Source: JALNZU01 sp964463695 (GTDB taxonomy: Bacteria > Bacteroidota > Bacteroidia > Bacteroidales > F082). From it: DNA of 64,000 nt. The stretch lies in contig CAYXCZ010000017.1 in NCBI GenBank assembly GCA_964463695.1, positions 1 through 64,000 on the forward strand, in the 5' to 3' direction. Each line of letters begins with the position of its first letter. Position 1 is the stretch's first letter. The notes beneath the pieces were generated by a model. The model was not told the DNA's origin. It did not search any database and saw nothing but the letters and a program-made list of their open reading frames with translations. Made by a program: the position numbers and the translations under genes. Below, piece by piece: positions 54,760 to 63,231 of the stretch.

Positions 54760-56784
54760 TTATTTGTTTACAGGCCTGTTTGTTTTTACATAGGAAAATC
54801 CAAGTTTATCAAGTCCCGAATGTACTTCCGGAGCACTCATGAATAAGTCCCAAAGTAATCCTGTACGGTGATTTTCGATCATTGCAATTATTGGTCCCTG
54901 ATCGATAGCAAGATATGAACTTGCCCACCATCCGGTTTTCACATCAAAAGCATCGTAGAAACCATATTCACCCCAAAGCTGATCACCAATAGTATAGTAG
55001 AAAAACCTGATGGCATTCATCGATTGTTCGGGACTGAAGGGCAACGAGGCAACAGCGGCAGTAGGAGTGATTACACCACGGTCGTTGGTTGGCTCACTAA
55101 CACCATAACCACCAGGGATATCGCTGGCTGTCAGCCCCCAGCAATGTGTGCTGTAATTGGGATAACCCTTGGGATTAGCAGCACAGTAGGAGTAGTTTAT
55201 TAGCGCATGATGGGTGTTTTGTGTCCAATAGTTGGCGTAAACATCAGCAAGATTTCTGGGATCTAAACCTAAAAATGAGTAATGAGCAAAAAACATCGGA
55301 CCACCGTAATCAAAACCTACCGGAAGTGTGTAACCATAAAATGATTTACCATTTCTTATCGCACCGTTTCGGGCATAACCTTGATGATAAACAGCCGCAG
55401 GGATAGTGAATGTAGGTGAAGAAGCTGCCATGACATAAGTGATGAGTGTCTCGTTATATCCGGCTATCTGATGATTCATTTCCCAGCCATAGTTTGGCGA
55501 CCAATGCCAATACAACACATTCTGATTGTTTTTGCGATACCAGCTCCATTCAATTTCATTGTAAAGAGTTGTTATTCTGTTTATTAGATCGTTTTCTGTT
55601 GCGTTGTCAGGGTTTAGATATTGTCGCATGGTAATTAGACCCTGAGCCATAAAAGCTGTTTCAACAAGGTCACCGCCATTATCTTTAGTGCCAAATGGAA
55701 TTACAGCACCTGTGTTGCCATTAATCCAGTGTGACCATGCACCATGAAAGCGATCGCAGGTTTCAAGGAAATTTATTATTTTGGCGAGTCTTGTAATGCC
55801 TTGTTCACGGGTGATAAAACCACGTTCCATACCTACGATGAGAGCCATTACGCCAAAACCTGAGCCACCGGAAGTTACAAGATCACCTGAGTTGTTGCGT
55901 TCGCGCGACATGCCACTTGCAGGATGTGCATAATCATAAAAATATTTGAATGTTTGTTGCTGAACTAAAGTGAGCAATTCTTCATCGGTAATGAGTGGGA
56001 ATTTCGGGGTTGAATCAACTGCTGTCATAAATGAATTACTGAATCCAGGGAATGTATTGCCTGAAGCTGATCTCAGTAAGGTTGATGCAACAAAAACATA
56101 TTTTTTATAACCAACAAGCTCCTGGTTAGCAGTTAGTTTTACTTTTTTGAAGGAATCTTCAAAATTTAAATTGAAAATGGAATTGCCACCTAAAGTAAAC
56201 TTTGATTTTATTCCATTGGTATCCACAGACTCAGAAAATTCAAGTTGAATCTCCAGATTTTCAGTATCTATATTGTAAAAATTTGTCGATTGAGTAAAAT
56301 CTCTTCCTGCGATGGTAGCACTTTTAAGTTGAAACACACCATCATCAGTTTTAAACTTATAATCAGCACCGGCAAATGTTTGTTTCGAGCTGCCTTTCAA
56401 TGCTTTGTCAACATGCAAGGTATAACTTTTATTTTTTCCCAGGTCAGCATGTTTGATGATTACTGTTTTTGCATCGTCTTCAAAAACGAAGCGCAATCCG
56501 CTGAGCGAAATACTAGCATCGTTTATTATCGTAATGTTTTGTTTTGCCGAGATAGAATCGAGCGATTCTGTAAAAATGATTTTAGCATCTTTATTAATTG
56601 GAACATTTAAAACTTCTGCTGCTATCTGAAGTTGGAGATCACCGATGGAACAGGCTGTAATTGAAAGCTGACCAGGCTTGGCCTCTGGCTCTTTATTACA
56701 CGAACTGCTGATAAAAAGCAATGAAATGATACTAACAGCAACGGTTGTTGCGAATGTGCGCCAGATGATATGAGTTGACTTCAT
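54760..56784 (-). CDS. GH144-like glucanase lipoprotein with N-terminal Ig-like domains, probable surface enzyme
   Basis: Start 56784 (MKSTHIIWRTF) puts the lipobox FISSSC correctly. The first open ATG ten codons earlier does not. After Cys comes N-K-E, similar to lipoprotein surface-export signals of the phylum. Two Ig-like domains (about 35-265, with LRFVFEDDAKTVIIKHAD and KYVFVASTLLRS) precede the GH144 domain (about 275-670), which shows HPASGMSRERNNSG, KDNGGDLVETAFMAQG, CWGLTASDIPGGYG and IDQGPIIAMIENHRTGL. Such a spacer lifts the enzyme off the cell surface, so it likely makes the first cuts in extracellular beta-1,2-glucan. It is the first gene of the eight-gene minus-strand operon. 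Confidence 0.9.
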   Translation of the reverse strand: MKSTHIIWRTFATTVAVSIISLLFISSSCNKEPEAKPGQLSITACSIGDLQLQIAAEVLNVPINKDAKIIFTESLDSISAKQNITIINDASISLSGLRFVFEDDAKTVIIKHADLGKNKSYTLHVDKALKGSSKQTFAGADYKFKTDDGVFQLKSATIAGRDFTQSTNFYNIDTENLEIQLEFSESVDTNGIKSKFTLGGNSIFNLNFEDSFKKVKLTANQELVGYKKYVFVASTLLRSASGNTFPGFSNSFMTAVDSTPKFPLITDEELLTLVQQQTFKYFYDYAHPASGMSRERNNSGDLVTSGGSGFGVMALIVGMERGFITREQGITRLAKIINFLETCDRFHGAWSHWINGNTGAVIPFGTKDNGGDLVETAFMAQGLITMRQYLNPDNATENDLINRITTLYNEIEWSWYRKNNQNVLYWHWSPNYGWEMNHQIAGYNETLITYVMAASSPTFTIPAAVYHQGYARNGAIRNGKSFYGYTLPVGFDYGGPMFFAHYSFLGLDPRNLADVYANYWTQNTHHALINYSYCAANPKGYPNYSTHCWGLTASDIPGGYGVSEPTNDRGVITPTAAVASLPFSPEQSMNAIRFFYYTIGDQLWGEYGFYDAFDVKTGWWASSYLAIDQGPIIAMIENHRTGLLWDLFMSAPEVHSGLDKLGFSYVKTNRPVNK

Positions 56785-56868
56785 TTTTATTGAGATTGAA
56801 GATGGTAAAACCAAAATTTGTAAAAAGTTAAAACAAGTGTAGGCTTAAAATATTCCAAATTGGGAGAT
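56785..56868 (-). promoter_or_regulatory. Presumed promoter region of the eight-gene GH144 operon
   Basis: Only 84 bases separate the terminator of the susC/D unit from the GH144 start. CCAAATTGGG (56855-56864), a near-palindrome also found 62 bases upstream of the first GH3 gene, lies 71 bases before this start. A -7-like TACACTTG (complement of 56834-56841) has one mismatch. The promoter is inferred from position. Confidence 0.4.
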
Positions 56869-56910
56869 AAAAAAGAGGGAAGGGAAAACCCCTCCCTCTT
56901 GTAAAAAAAC
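56869..56910 (-). terminator. Terminator of the susC/susD/LamG unit
   Basis: On the minus strand AAGAGGGAGGGG pairs with CCCTTCCCTCTT (one wobble) across a TTTT loop, followed by TTTTTT. It begins about 12 bases past the LamG gene stop and separates the uptake genes from the glucanase operon. Confidence 0.85.
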
Positions 56911-56921
56911 TCACTAACCAA

Positions 56922-57977
56922 TTATTTACTTCCCATTAATCCTTGTACCTCTGCAGCAGAGATAACCCGGTTAAAGAAGTGCATTTCATCATATGAACTT
57001 TGATCGGAGAAATGTTCCCAATAAGCAAAGTTTGGAACACCAGAACTAATAGTCATACTTGGACATCCTGTCCAATCGAGTGGCGTTGCTATTTCTGTTT
57101 CAGCAACCACTAGTCCGTCAACATATATGGTAGCCTTTGTAGACGAAATTGTGATAGCAACATGCATCCATTGACCTTCAGGGGCAAAAGTGACAAAAGG
57201 ATTCATCCATATTTCTGTTGTACCAATTCCAAAGTTAAGTCCAAGTTTTTGTTCAGTTGCATTGCCTTCACGCAGGAGGCGGAATCCAACTTTACGGTCA
57301 TCACCTTCAGGGCTGATTGCGATAACGCCAGCACGCGCAGGTTCAGCGTTTGCAGCATACCAAAATGCTACACTAAACTCAGGAGTAGCGATACCAGCTG
57401 AAGGCATAGTAATATAGCTATCAGGAGCACCAACGAATGCCGTTCCTGATTTTCCTTCAACATAGTTAGCTGTTCCGGTTAAGGACAAAGTTTCACCAGA
57501 GATTCCATCTATCAGGCTTTCCTCGAATGGGAGGTAAAGTGTCTCACCTTCAAGAGGATTGTAAACCGGAACAGTTACTTTCTTAAAATTAAGAGTCTTT
57601 TCGATAGTTTTTCCGGTGAGATCGGTAGCAATAACTCTAAGTGTGTGATCACCATCAGTAAGATTGGTGTATGGATATTCGATTAGTGCCCGGCGATAAT
57701 CCTTAAAAGTTGTATATGAGGCTATTTCTGCACCATCCAGATGCACGATAACTGATTTAAGCTCCACATCATCAACAGCAACAAGTTTTATTACAATGGT
57801 TGCCACTTCCTGATCTGAACGTACTATTTTGCCTTCAATAGGATATAATATTTGAAGTGTAGGATCAGAGGCATCTGGTTTTGGAGCTACTTCTTCAATA
57901 GGGTCAATGCCTTTATTACATGATCCTACCATAATGAGAATCAGTGCACTTGCAAAGAGATATTTTATTATTTTCAT
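56922..57977 (-). CDS. LamG-domain lipoprotein, probable surface glycan-binding protein
   Basis: A 351-residue lipoprotein (lipobox VGSCNK). An Ig-like domain (about 35-135, LTDGDHTLRVIATDLTGK) is followed by a concanavalin-like LamG jelly roll (about 145-345) with SVAFWYAANAEP, WMHVAITISSTKATIYVDG and YDEMHFFNRVISAAEVQGL, the classic LamG ending. It occupies the position of SusE/SusF-type or other surface glycan-binding proteins directly after susD and should hold beta-1,2-glucan at the surface. There are 22 bases between its start and the susD stop. No catalytic residues are expected. Confidence 0.85.
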   Translation of the reverse strand: MKIIKYLFASALILIMVGSCNKGIDPIEEVAPKPDASDPTLQILYPIEGKIVRSDQEVATIVIKLVAVDDVELKSVIVHLDGAEIASYTTFKDYRRALIEYPYTNLTDGDHTLRVIATDLTGKTIEKTLNFKKVTVPVYNPLEGETLYLPFEESLIDGISGETLSLTGTANYVEGKSGTAFVGAPDSYITMPSAGIATPEFSVAFWYAANAEPARAGVIAISPEGDDRKVGFRLLREGNATEQKLGLNFGIGTTEIWMNPFVTFAPEGQWMHVAITISSTKATIYVDGLVVAETEIATPLDWTGCPSMTISSGVPNFAYWEHFSDQSSYDEMHFFNRVISAAEVQGLMGSK

Positions 57978-57999
57978 TGTTAGTATTTTTTAAGTGATT

Positions 58000-59532
58000 C
58001 TACTTTTGTCCCAGTATTGGAAGCAGGTCAATTTGATTTTGTGGATAGGGGAGGAATGTTTTTTCGGCTGTGAAGCTTCTGCCATCATAGCTAAGTTCAT
58101 TCGTTTTACCTAATCTTACCATATCAAAATAACGTGTTCCCCATTCCATTGCTAATTCAGCATATTTCTCAGCCATAACCTGATCGTTAGTGACGCCTGA
58201 AAGTGGGCTTAATCCAGCTCTTGCTCTAACCAAATTTACAGCTTCGTCTGCTGTTCCGGCAGTACCAGAGGCACCTTGAGTGAGGGCTTCGGCATACATC
58301 AGCAAAATCTCTGCATAACGAATTACAGTAAAGTTTTTGTTCGTACCATAATCGGTTCTGCCTGGAGTAAGCTGATTAGAAGGCAGATAATGTTTACCGC
58401 TTGTGAACATTGCACGTGCATAATCATTTATTCTATCACCTGAACGAGTAGTATTTGAAATCCATGCAGGCAGGTTAGCGTAACTAGGGTCTGATCTGAG
58501 TTCAGCAATACCTCTGTCTGTAAACAATACGGTAGTTTCAAGACGGACAGTTTCACCTCTGTCAAGCATGAATTTGATGTATTTCAAGCTTGGTTCCCAA
58601 AATCCCCAACCGTCACCTGAACCGGCAACTGCTGGTGTCCAACCTTGTGGGCCAAAAAACGCATACAGGTAAGCATAATTATCACCTGTTCCCTGACCAA
58701 GATCCGAGAATTGAAATTCCCAAATATTTTCATTGTTGAGTTTTCCGGGAATCTTGAATAGTTCATAATAATCAGCTTCAAGGGTATATTTACCTGAACT
58801 TATTATCTCTCCTGTTGCAGAAGCTACTGCAGGGTAATTTTTCAACTCAAGATTTGCTAAAGCTTTCATAGCCAATGCAGTGTATTTTGTCACACCACCA
58901 GGAATGTCAGTCCGTTCGTTAGGGCGGACTGCCGGAAGATTTGGAATAGCCTCATCCATCCATGTTGAAATCATTTGCATGATATCATCTTTTGGAGTTA
59001 GCGGAGCAACTAAAAGCTGTGACGGATCAGAAGTTGGAGGTACCGGTAGCGAGCCCCAGGTACGTGTCAATTGGAATAACCAGAAAGATTTGAGTACTTT
59101 AATTTCAGCAATGTATTGATCGCCAAGGGCTTTGTTAGAAGCAAATTCCTGATATAGAGCAACTTGTTCCATTGCTGAATTTGCCGACAACATGTTCTGA
59201 TAAAAATTCTGGAATAAGGAATTGTACATCCAGTAATCTTTATTGTAGTTGTATTTATCGGTCTCTGAAAAATCTTGCTGATCACCTAAACCACCAGCAT
59301 TTACATCATCACCGCGAACGGAGATCAAAGGATAACATTCCCATTCAATACCATTGAATTCCTGATAAGTTCCAATTAATGGAAGTATCATATTGCTGCT
59401 AACAGTATAGTCTGTACCACCAGTGTATGTTCTGTTTTCAGCAAGATCATCCAGGTATTTTTCGCAACCTGTAGTACCAAGAATTGTGAGTACCGACAGG
59501 GTTATTATGATTAAGATTTTATTTCGTTTCAT
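58000..59532 (-). CDS. SusD/RagB-family surface glycan-binding lipoprotein
   Basis: A 510-residue lipoprotein (lipobox GTTGCEKYLDD, followed by acidic residues typical of surface-exposed lipoproteins). SusD TPR-like hallmarks include IAEIKVLKSFWLFQLTRTWG, YTALAMKALANLELKNY, NFTVIRYAEILLMYAEALT, LVRARAGL and the C-terminal YAELAMEWGTRYFDMVR. SusD caps the SusC barrel and captures oligosaccharides before import. It lies 18 bases downstream of susC in the same transcript. Locus composition implies beta-1,2-glucan fragments as ligand. Confidence 0.95.
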   Translation of the reverse strand: MKRNKILIIITLSVLTILGTTGCEKYLDDLAENRTYTGGTDYTVSSNMILPLIGTYQEFNGIEWECYPLISVRGDDVNAGGLGDQQDFSETDKYNYNKDYWMYNSLFQNFYQNMLSANSAMEQVALYQEFASNKALGDQYIAEIKVLKSFWLFQLTRTWGSLPVPPTSDPSQLLVAPLTPKDDIMQMISTWMDEAIPNLPAVRPNERTDIPGGVTKYTALAMKALANLELKNYPAVASATGEIISSGKYTLEADYYELFKIPGKLNNENIWEFQFSDLGQGTGDNYAYLYAFFGPQGWTPAVAGSGDGWGFWEPSLKYIKFMLDRGETVRLETTVLFTDRGIAELRSDPSYANLPAWISNTTRSGDRINDYARAMFTSGKHYLPSNQLTPGRTDYGTNKNFTVIRYAEILLMYAEALTQGASGTAGTADEAVNLVRARAGLSPLSGVTNDQVMAEKYAELAMEWGTRYFDMVRLGKTNELSYDGRSFTAEKTFLPYPQNQIDLLPILGQK

Positions 59533-59550
59533 GAGTTAAAAGATTAAAAG

Positions 59551-62500
59551 TTAGAACTTAACATTCAGACCGATGGTGTAAACTGCAGCTACTGGATAGG
59601 TTTGAGAATCCCAGCCATTGGCAACTTCAGGCGTAAAACCATTGTATTGGAATAGCGTCAAAGGGCGTTCTGCTGTGAAATAGATTCTTGCTTCAGGGAA
59701 TTGACCATTAAGCCATTTTGAGTTTCGGAGGGTATATCCTAACTGTACATTCTGGATTCTGAAGAACGATCCGTCTTCAACAAAATAGTCACTCATTTTT
59801 TGATTCCATCCTTTACGCAAACCGGCGGAAGAAGGATACTCATTAGATGTTCCATCACCATGCCAGCGATTAATTGCTAAATCAGCATCAAGGTTACCAT
59901 CAGGCGTCCAGATTAATTCACCACGTTTACGATTGAGGATTTTGTTACCCATTTGTCCATAAACACTAGTTGAAAAATCAAAGCTGCCATAAGTAATACT
60001 GATATTACCACCATACATGAAGTTAGGGAAATATGAACCAAGGATAACGCGGTCATCATCGTCGATTTTGCCATCACTATTTTGGTCCTTGTACTTGAAA
60101 TCACCTGGGACAAGTCCGTTGGCAACTGCGATTGGGTCAGCATCAATTTCAGTCTGATTTTGATAAACACCCGCAACTTCACGACCATAAAATGCCATTA
60201 AAGGTTCTCCAAGATAGGTGCGTTGACGAAACTCAGCCGAACCACCGTCGATGTAGGTTTGTCCGTAAAGGTCCATAGCTTCGTTTTTCAGGGTCGAAAT
60301 ATTTGCTCCAACACTGTAGCTCAATTTATTGTTAACTGTATTAGACCAGTTTAATGCAAGCTCAATACCCGAATTTCTGATTACTCCAACAGGTTTTAAA
60401 ACACTACCACCCTGACCAGGAATAATAACCGGAATAGCTGCATTTTTGGTATCACGAATGAAATAATCGAATTCAACTGAAAGTTTATCCTTCAGTAATT
60501 TGGAAGAAAAACCAATGTTTGTTTCTTCAGTTAACTCCCATTTTAAAGTTGAGAAGGTATTGTTAACAACTGTTCCATAATAAACTATACCTCCAAGAGT
60601 CGTGGTCACAACACTTGTTGTAAAAGCTCCGTCACTGGCCTGAATACGGTCGTTACCTAGTTGACCCCAACTTGCACGAAGTTTCAGGAATTGGACGAAA
60701 TCATTTCCTTTTAAGAAGCCTTCTTCTGAAATGACCCAAGCAGCACCTACAGTTGGGAAATAGCCCCATTTCTGCTGATACTTGTTACTTCCGTCTGCAC
60801 GTAAAGTTCCGTAAAGCAAATACTTATCACTAAAGTTATAAGAAACTCTACCGAAATAGGACATTCCATATTGCCTCAATCCGTCATCCCAAACTGCTTC
60901 AGCAGGAATATTTAACGACTGATTCAGGTACCATGATTGTTCCTGATCAGTTGGGAAATTTTTTCCCTGAGCAGAAAGTTTCTGAAAACCTTCATCTTTA
61001 AATGAAGACCCGGCCATTACAACAAACGTATGGTTATTGATGCTTTTGTTATAGGTCAACACATTATCCCAAATCTTGTTGTTATATATAGAATAGGTGC
61101 GGGTGATTGTTGCATCGGGATTCTGAAAACTGTTACCAATGAACCAAGGCAAGTTAACAACACGCTGATCAATTGAGGAATAGTTATAATTATATGAAGT
61201 CTTGAAAGTCAAAGTTTGAGGAATCAGGTTTAACTCAGCATAATAATTGGCTAAAACCTTCTTGATTTTCATTCTGTCAATGTTGAAATCCATGGTAGGG
61301 AAGGGGTTTTGTCCACTTCTGTAACCAAGATCTTGTGCATTGGAATAATTAGTTGGTGTTGCAGCAGTGTTATTTTCATCATAAACAGGCATGATTGGAA
61401 CAGCGAAATAAGCTTGATTCCATGCACTGTTCTGAGCATTAAATTTAGTTGCATTACTAAAAATTAAGTTTCCACCAACAGTTAACCATTTTGTTGCTTT
61501 GATATCCAGCTTGGTACGCAGGTTCATGCGTTCATATTGGTTATCCATTTTCAGAATACCATCCTGAAAGAAATAGTTTGAACCAATTGAATATCTTGCC
61601 TTGTCATTTCCACCTGAAATATCGAGACTATGATTTGTTTGAGGCGCAGGACGAAGCACTTCGCTGTACCAATCGGTGTTAACATCAGGCACGTTAGGAT
61701 TGATTCTGCTTCTGCCATAACGCTGCATCGCATTTAATACGAATGTTTGGTCAGCAACTGATCCTGATTCCAAGGCCATCATTGAAAATTGTTGCGCATT
61801 TGCCATCTTGACGATGTTTTGTGCCACCTGATATCCGGTATAACCACTATAGCTGATCTCTGTTTTTTGATTATAAGAACCAGATTTAGTTTCAATCAAA
61901 ACAACTCCATTTGCTGCTCTGACACCGTAAATAGCTGATGCTGAAGCATCTTTCAATACTGACATTGAAGCAATATCCGAAGGGTTAAGGAAATCAATGT
62001 TGTCAAAAAACATTCCATCTACCACAAAAAGTGGTGCTTCATTATCTCTTCCTGGAAATGAACCCACCCCACGCACTCTGATTGTAGGTGAATCACCAGG
62101 ACCACCACCTGTAACAACTTGTAAACCAGCTACCTTACCTTGTAAAGCCTGGAGTGGTGTGGCTGATGGAGTTTTAACTAATTCATCTGATTTGATGGTG
62201 GTGATTGCGGATGTGAGATCTTTAACTTTTACACTTCCGTATCCAACGACGACGACTTCCTGTAGAGAAGTTTTTGCAGGAACCAATTGAATTTTAAGTA
62301 CATTGGAAGTCCCAATTGTTACTTCAGTTGATTCATAGCCTACAAAACTAATCACAAGAACTTTTTCATCTGAACCAACGGTTAAGGTAAAGTTTCCATC
62401 CATATCAGTGGAGGTTCCTTTTGCAGTTCCCTTTACCAAAACAGTTGCTCCCGGTAAAGATTCGTTTGTTGATTGATCCGTAACAGTCCCAGCAATGTTT

Positions 62501-62601
62501 CTGTCCTGTCCGAATACTGCGCTTACACTCAATGTAAACAACAGAATGAGCATGCTTTTGAACCAGCGAATCACCGGCTCTTTAGGTACACAGTTCTTCA
62601 T
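59551..62601 (-). CDS. SusC/RagA-family TonB-linked outer-membrane importer
   Basis: A 1016-residue outer-membrane protein. The signal peptide (VSAVFGQ) precedes a carboxypeptidase-D regulatory-like domain (about 33-115, GTVTDQSTNESLPGATVLVK and DGNFTLTV). A TonB-box region (QEVVVVGYG), the plug (about 125-235, LQALQGKVAGLQV and DASASAIYGVRAANGVVLIET), and a 22-stranded barrel ending in LNVKF follow. It imports glycan fragments with TonB energy in concert with the downstream SusD. The 630-base leader upstream carries a LacI-type palindrome. Confidence 0.96.
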   Translation of the reverse strand: MKNCVPKEPVIRWFKSMLILLFTLSVSAVFGQDRNIAGTVTDQSTNESLPGATVLVKGTAKGTSTDMDGNFTLTVGSDEKVLVISFVGYESTEVTIGTSNVLKIQLVPAKTSLQEVVVVGYGSVKVKDLTSAITTIKSDELVKTPSATPLQALQGKVAGLQVVTGGGPGDSPTIRVRGVGSFPGRDNEAPLFVVDGMFFDNIDFLNPSDIASMSVLKDASASAIYGVRAANGVVLIETKSGSYNQKTEISYSGYTGYQVAQNIVKMANAQQFSMMALESGSVADQTFVLNAMQRYGRSRINPNVPDVNTDWYSEVLRPAPQTNHSLDISGGNDKARYSIGSNYFFQDGILKMDNQYERMNLRTKLDIKATKWLTVGGNLIFSNATKFNAQNSAWNQAYFAVPIMPVYDENNTAATPTNYSNAQDLGYRSGQNPFPTMDFNIDRMKIKKVLANYYAELNLIPQTLTFKTSYNYNYSSIDQRVVNLPWFIGNSFQNPDATITRTYSIYNNKIWDNVLTYNKSINNHTFVVMAGSSFKDEGFQKLSAQGKNFPTDQEQSWYLNQSLNIPAEAVWDDGLRQYGMSYFGRVSYNFSDKYLLYGTLRADGSNKYQQKWGYFPTVGAAWVISEEGFLKGNDFVQFLKLRASWGQLGNDRIQASDGAFTTSVVTTTLGGIVYYGTVVNNTFSTLKWELTEETNIGFSSKLLKDKLSVEFDYFIRDTKNAAIPVIIPGQGGSVLKPVGVIRNSGIELALNWSNTVNNKLSYSVGANISTLKNEAMDLYGQTYIDGGSAEFRQRTYLGEPLMAFYGREVAGVYQNQTEIDADPIAVANGLVPGDFKYKDQNSDGKIDDDDRVILGSYFPNFMYGGNISITYGSFDFSTSVYGQMGNKILNRKRGELIWTPDGNLDADLAINRWHGDGTSNEYPSSAGLRKGWNQKMSDYFVEDGSFFRIQNVQLGYTLRNSKWLNGQFPEARIYFTAERPLTLFQYNGFTPEVANGWDSQTYPVAAVYTIGLNVKF

Positions 62602-63231
62602 AGCATTTTTTTTATTTGTTTAGTGGTTGAAAAAAAGAATAATTTTTTGATTAAAGTAAATGGTTAATTCATGTTTCATGCATAGTTAGCGAATTTGTTG
62701 ATTTTAATTTATTTAATATCGATCATCATTAATGGATGGTTTGATGAATTACCATTGGTTTCAATGTTTAAAAGTCACTTTATCGAAGTCGAACAAATGA
62801 TTTCTTACCATCACATCAATTTTATTTAATAATTTAAGTTTTAGTTATGTATTCAATTCAATCAATTGTAATTTCAAAGATAGGTTTAAAATTTAAATTT
62901 TTGTTAAATTTAGGAGATACTGCAAACGTTTGCACATATTTCTACTCCAACAACTTTACTTCACCTACATTTTGTTCCATTACGTACCTCAATTTGACTA
63001 CGTCATGGGTTAAAAAATGACAATTAAATATCATAAAAACAGATAGTTATTAATCAAATTTAAATTTCGGAGAAATGAATTTTATTTTAAGCAAACGAAA
63101 GAGAAAAAATGATTTTTGTGCAACAAAACTAACTTTTCTAGAAAATTGCTTGAATATCGATGCTTTCGGCCTAATTCATTTTAGCTAGTTCAAGGACTTC
63201 CATTAGGCATTTTCAGAGATTAGCCTCTGAT
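62602..63231. other. Long control region upstream of susC
   Basis: 630 bp without a convincing gene. It contains a candidate -7 box TATCTTTG on the minus strand (complement of 62875-62882), which would give a leader of about 265 bases, and the LacI-type palindrome at 62921-62934. The part nearest the flippase shows only short weak inverted repeats, such as GCCTAA/TTAGGC, without a T tract. Confidence 0.5.
62921..62934. promoter_or_regulatory. LacI-family-type operator TGCAAACGTTTGCA
   Basis: A perfect 14-bp palindrome with a central CG and AAACGTTT core, the form recognised by LacI/PurR-family regulators. It sits about 40-60 bases upstream of the putative -7 box of susC on the minus strand. 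No LacI-type gene is in the window. This exact core was not noticed at another promoter here. Confidence 0.6.

Noticed and set aside
61997..62290. 97-codon plus-strand open frame opposite susC
   Set aside because: Antisense to the conserved plug domain; Thr/Pro-rich shadow.
27223..62601. Starch or laminarin utilisation locus
   Set aside because: No GH13, GH16, GH17 or GH66 gene is present; multiple GH144 and the long GH94 enzyme fit beta-1,2-glucan better.
63180..63230. Short inverted repeats after the flippase gene as a terminator
   Set aside because: Stems of 5-6 bp with no T tract on the minus strand; not convincing.
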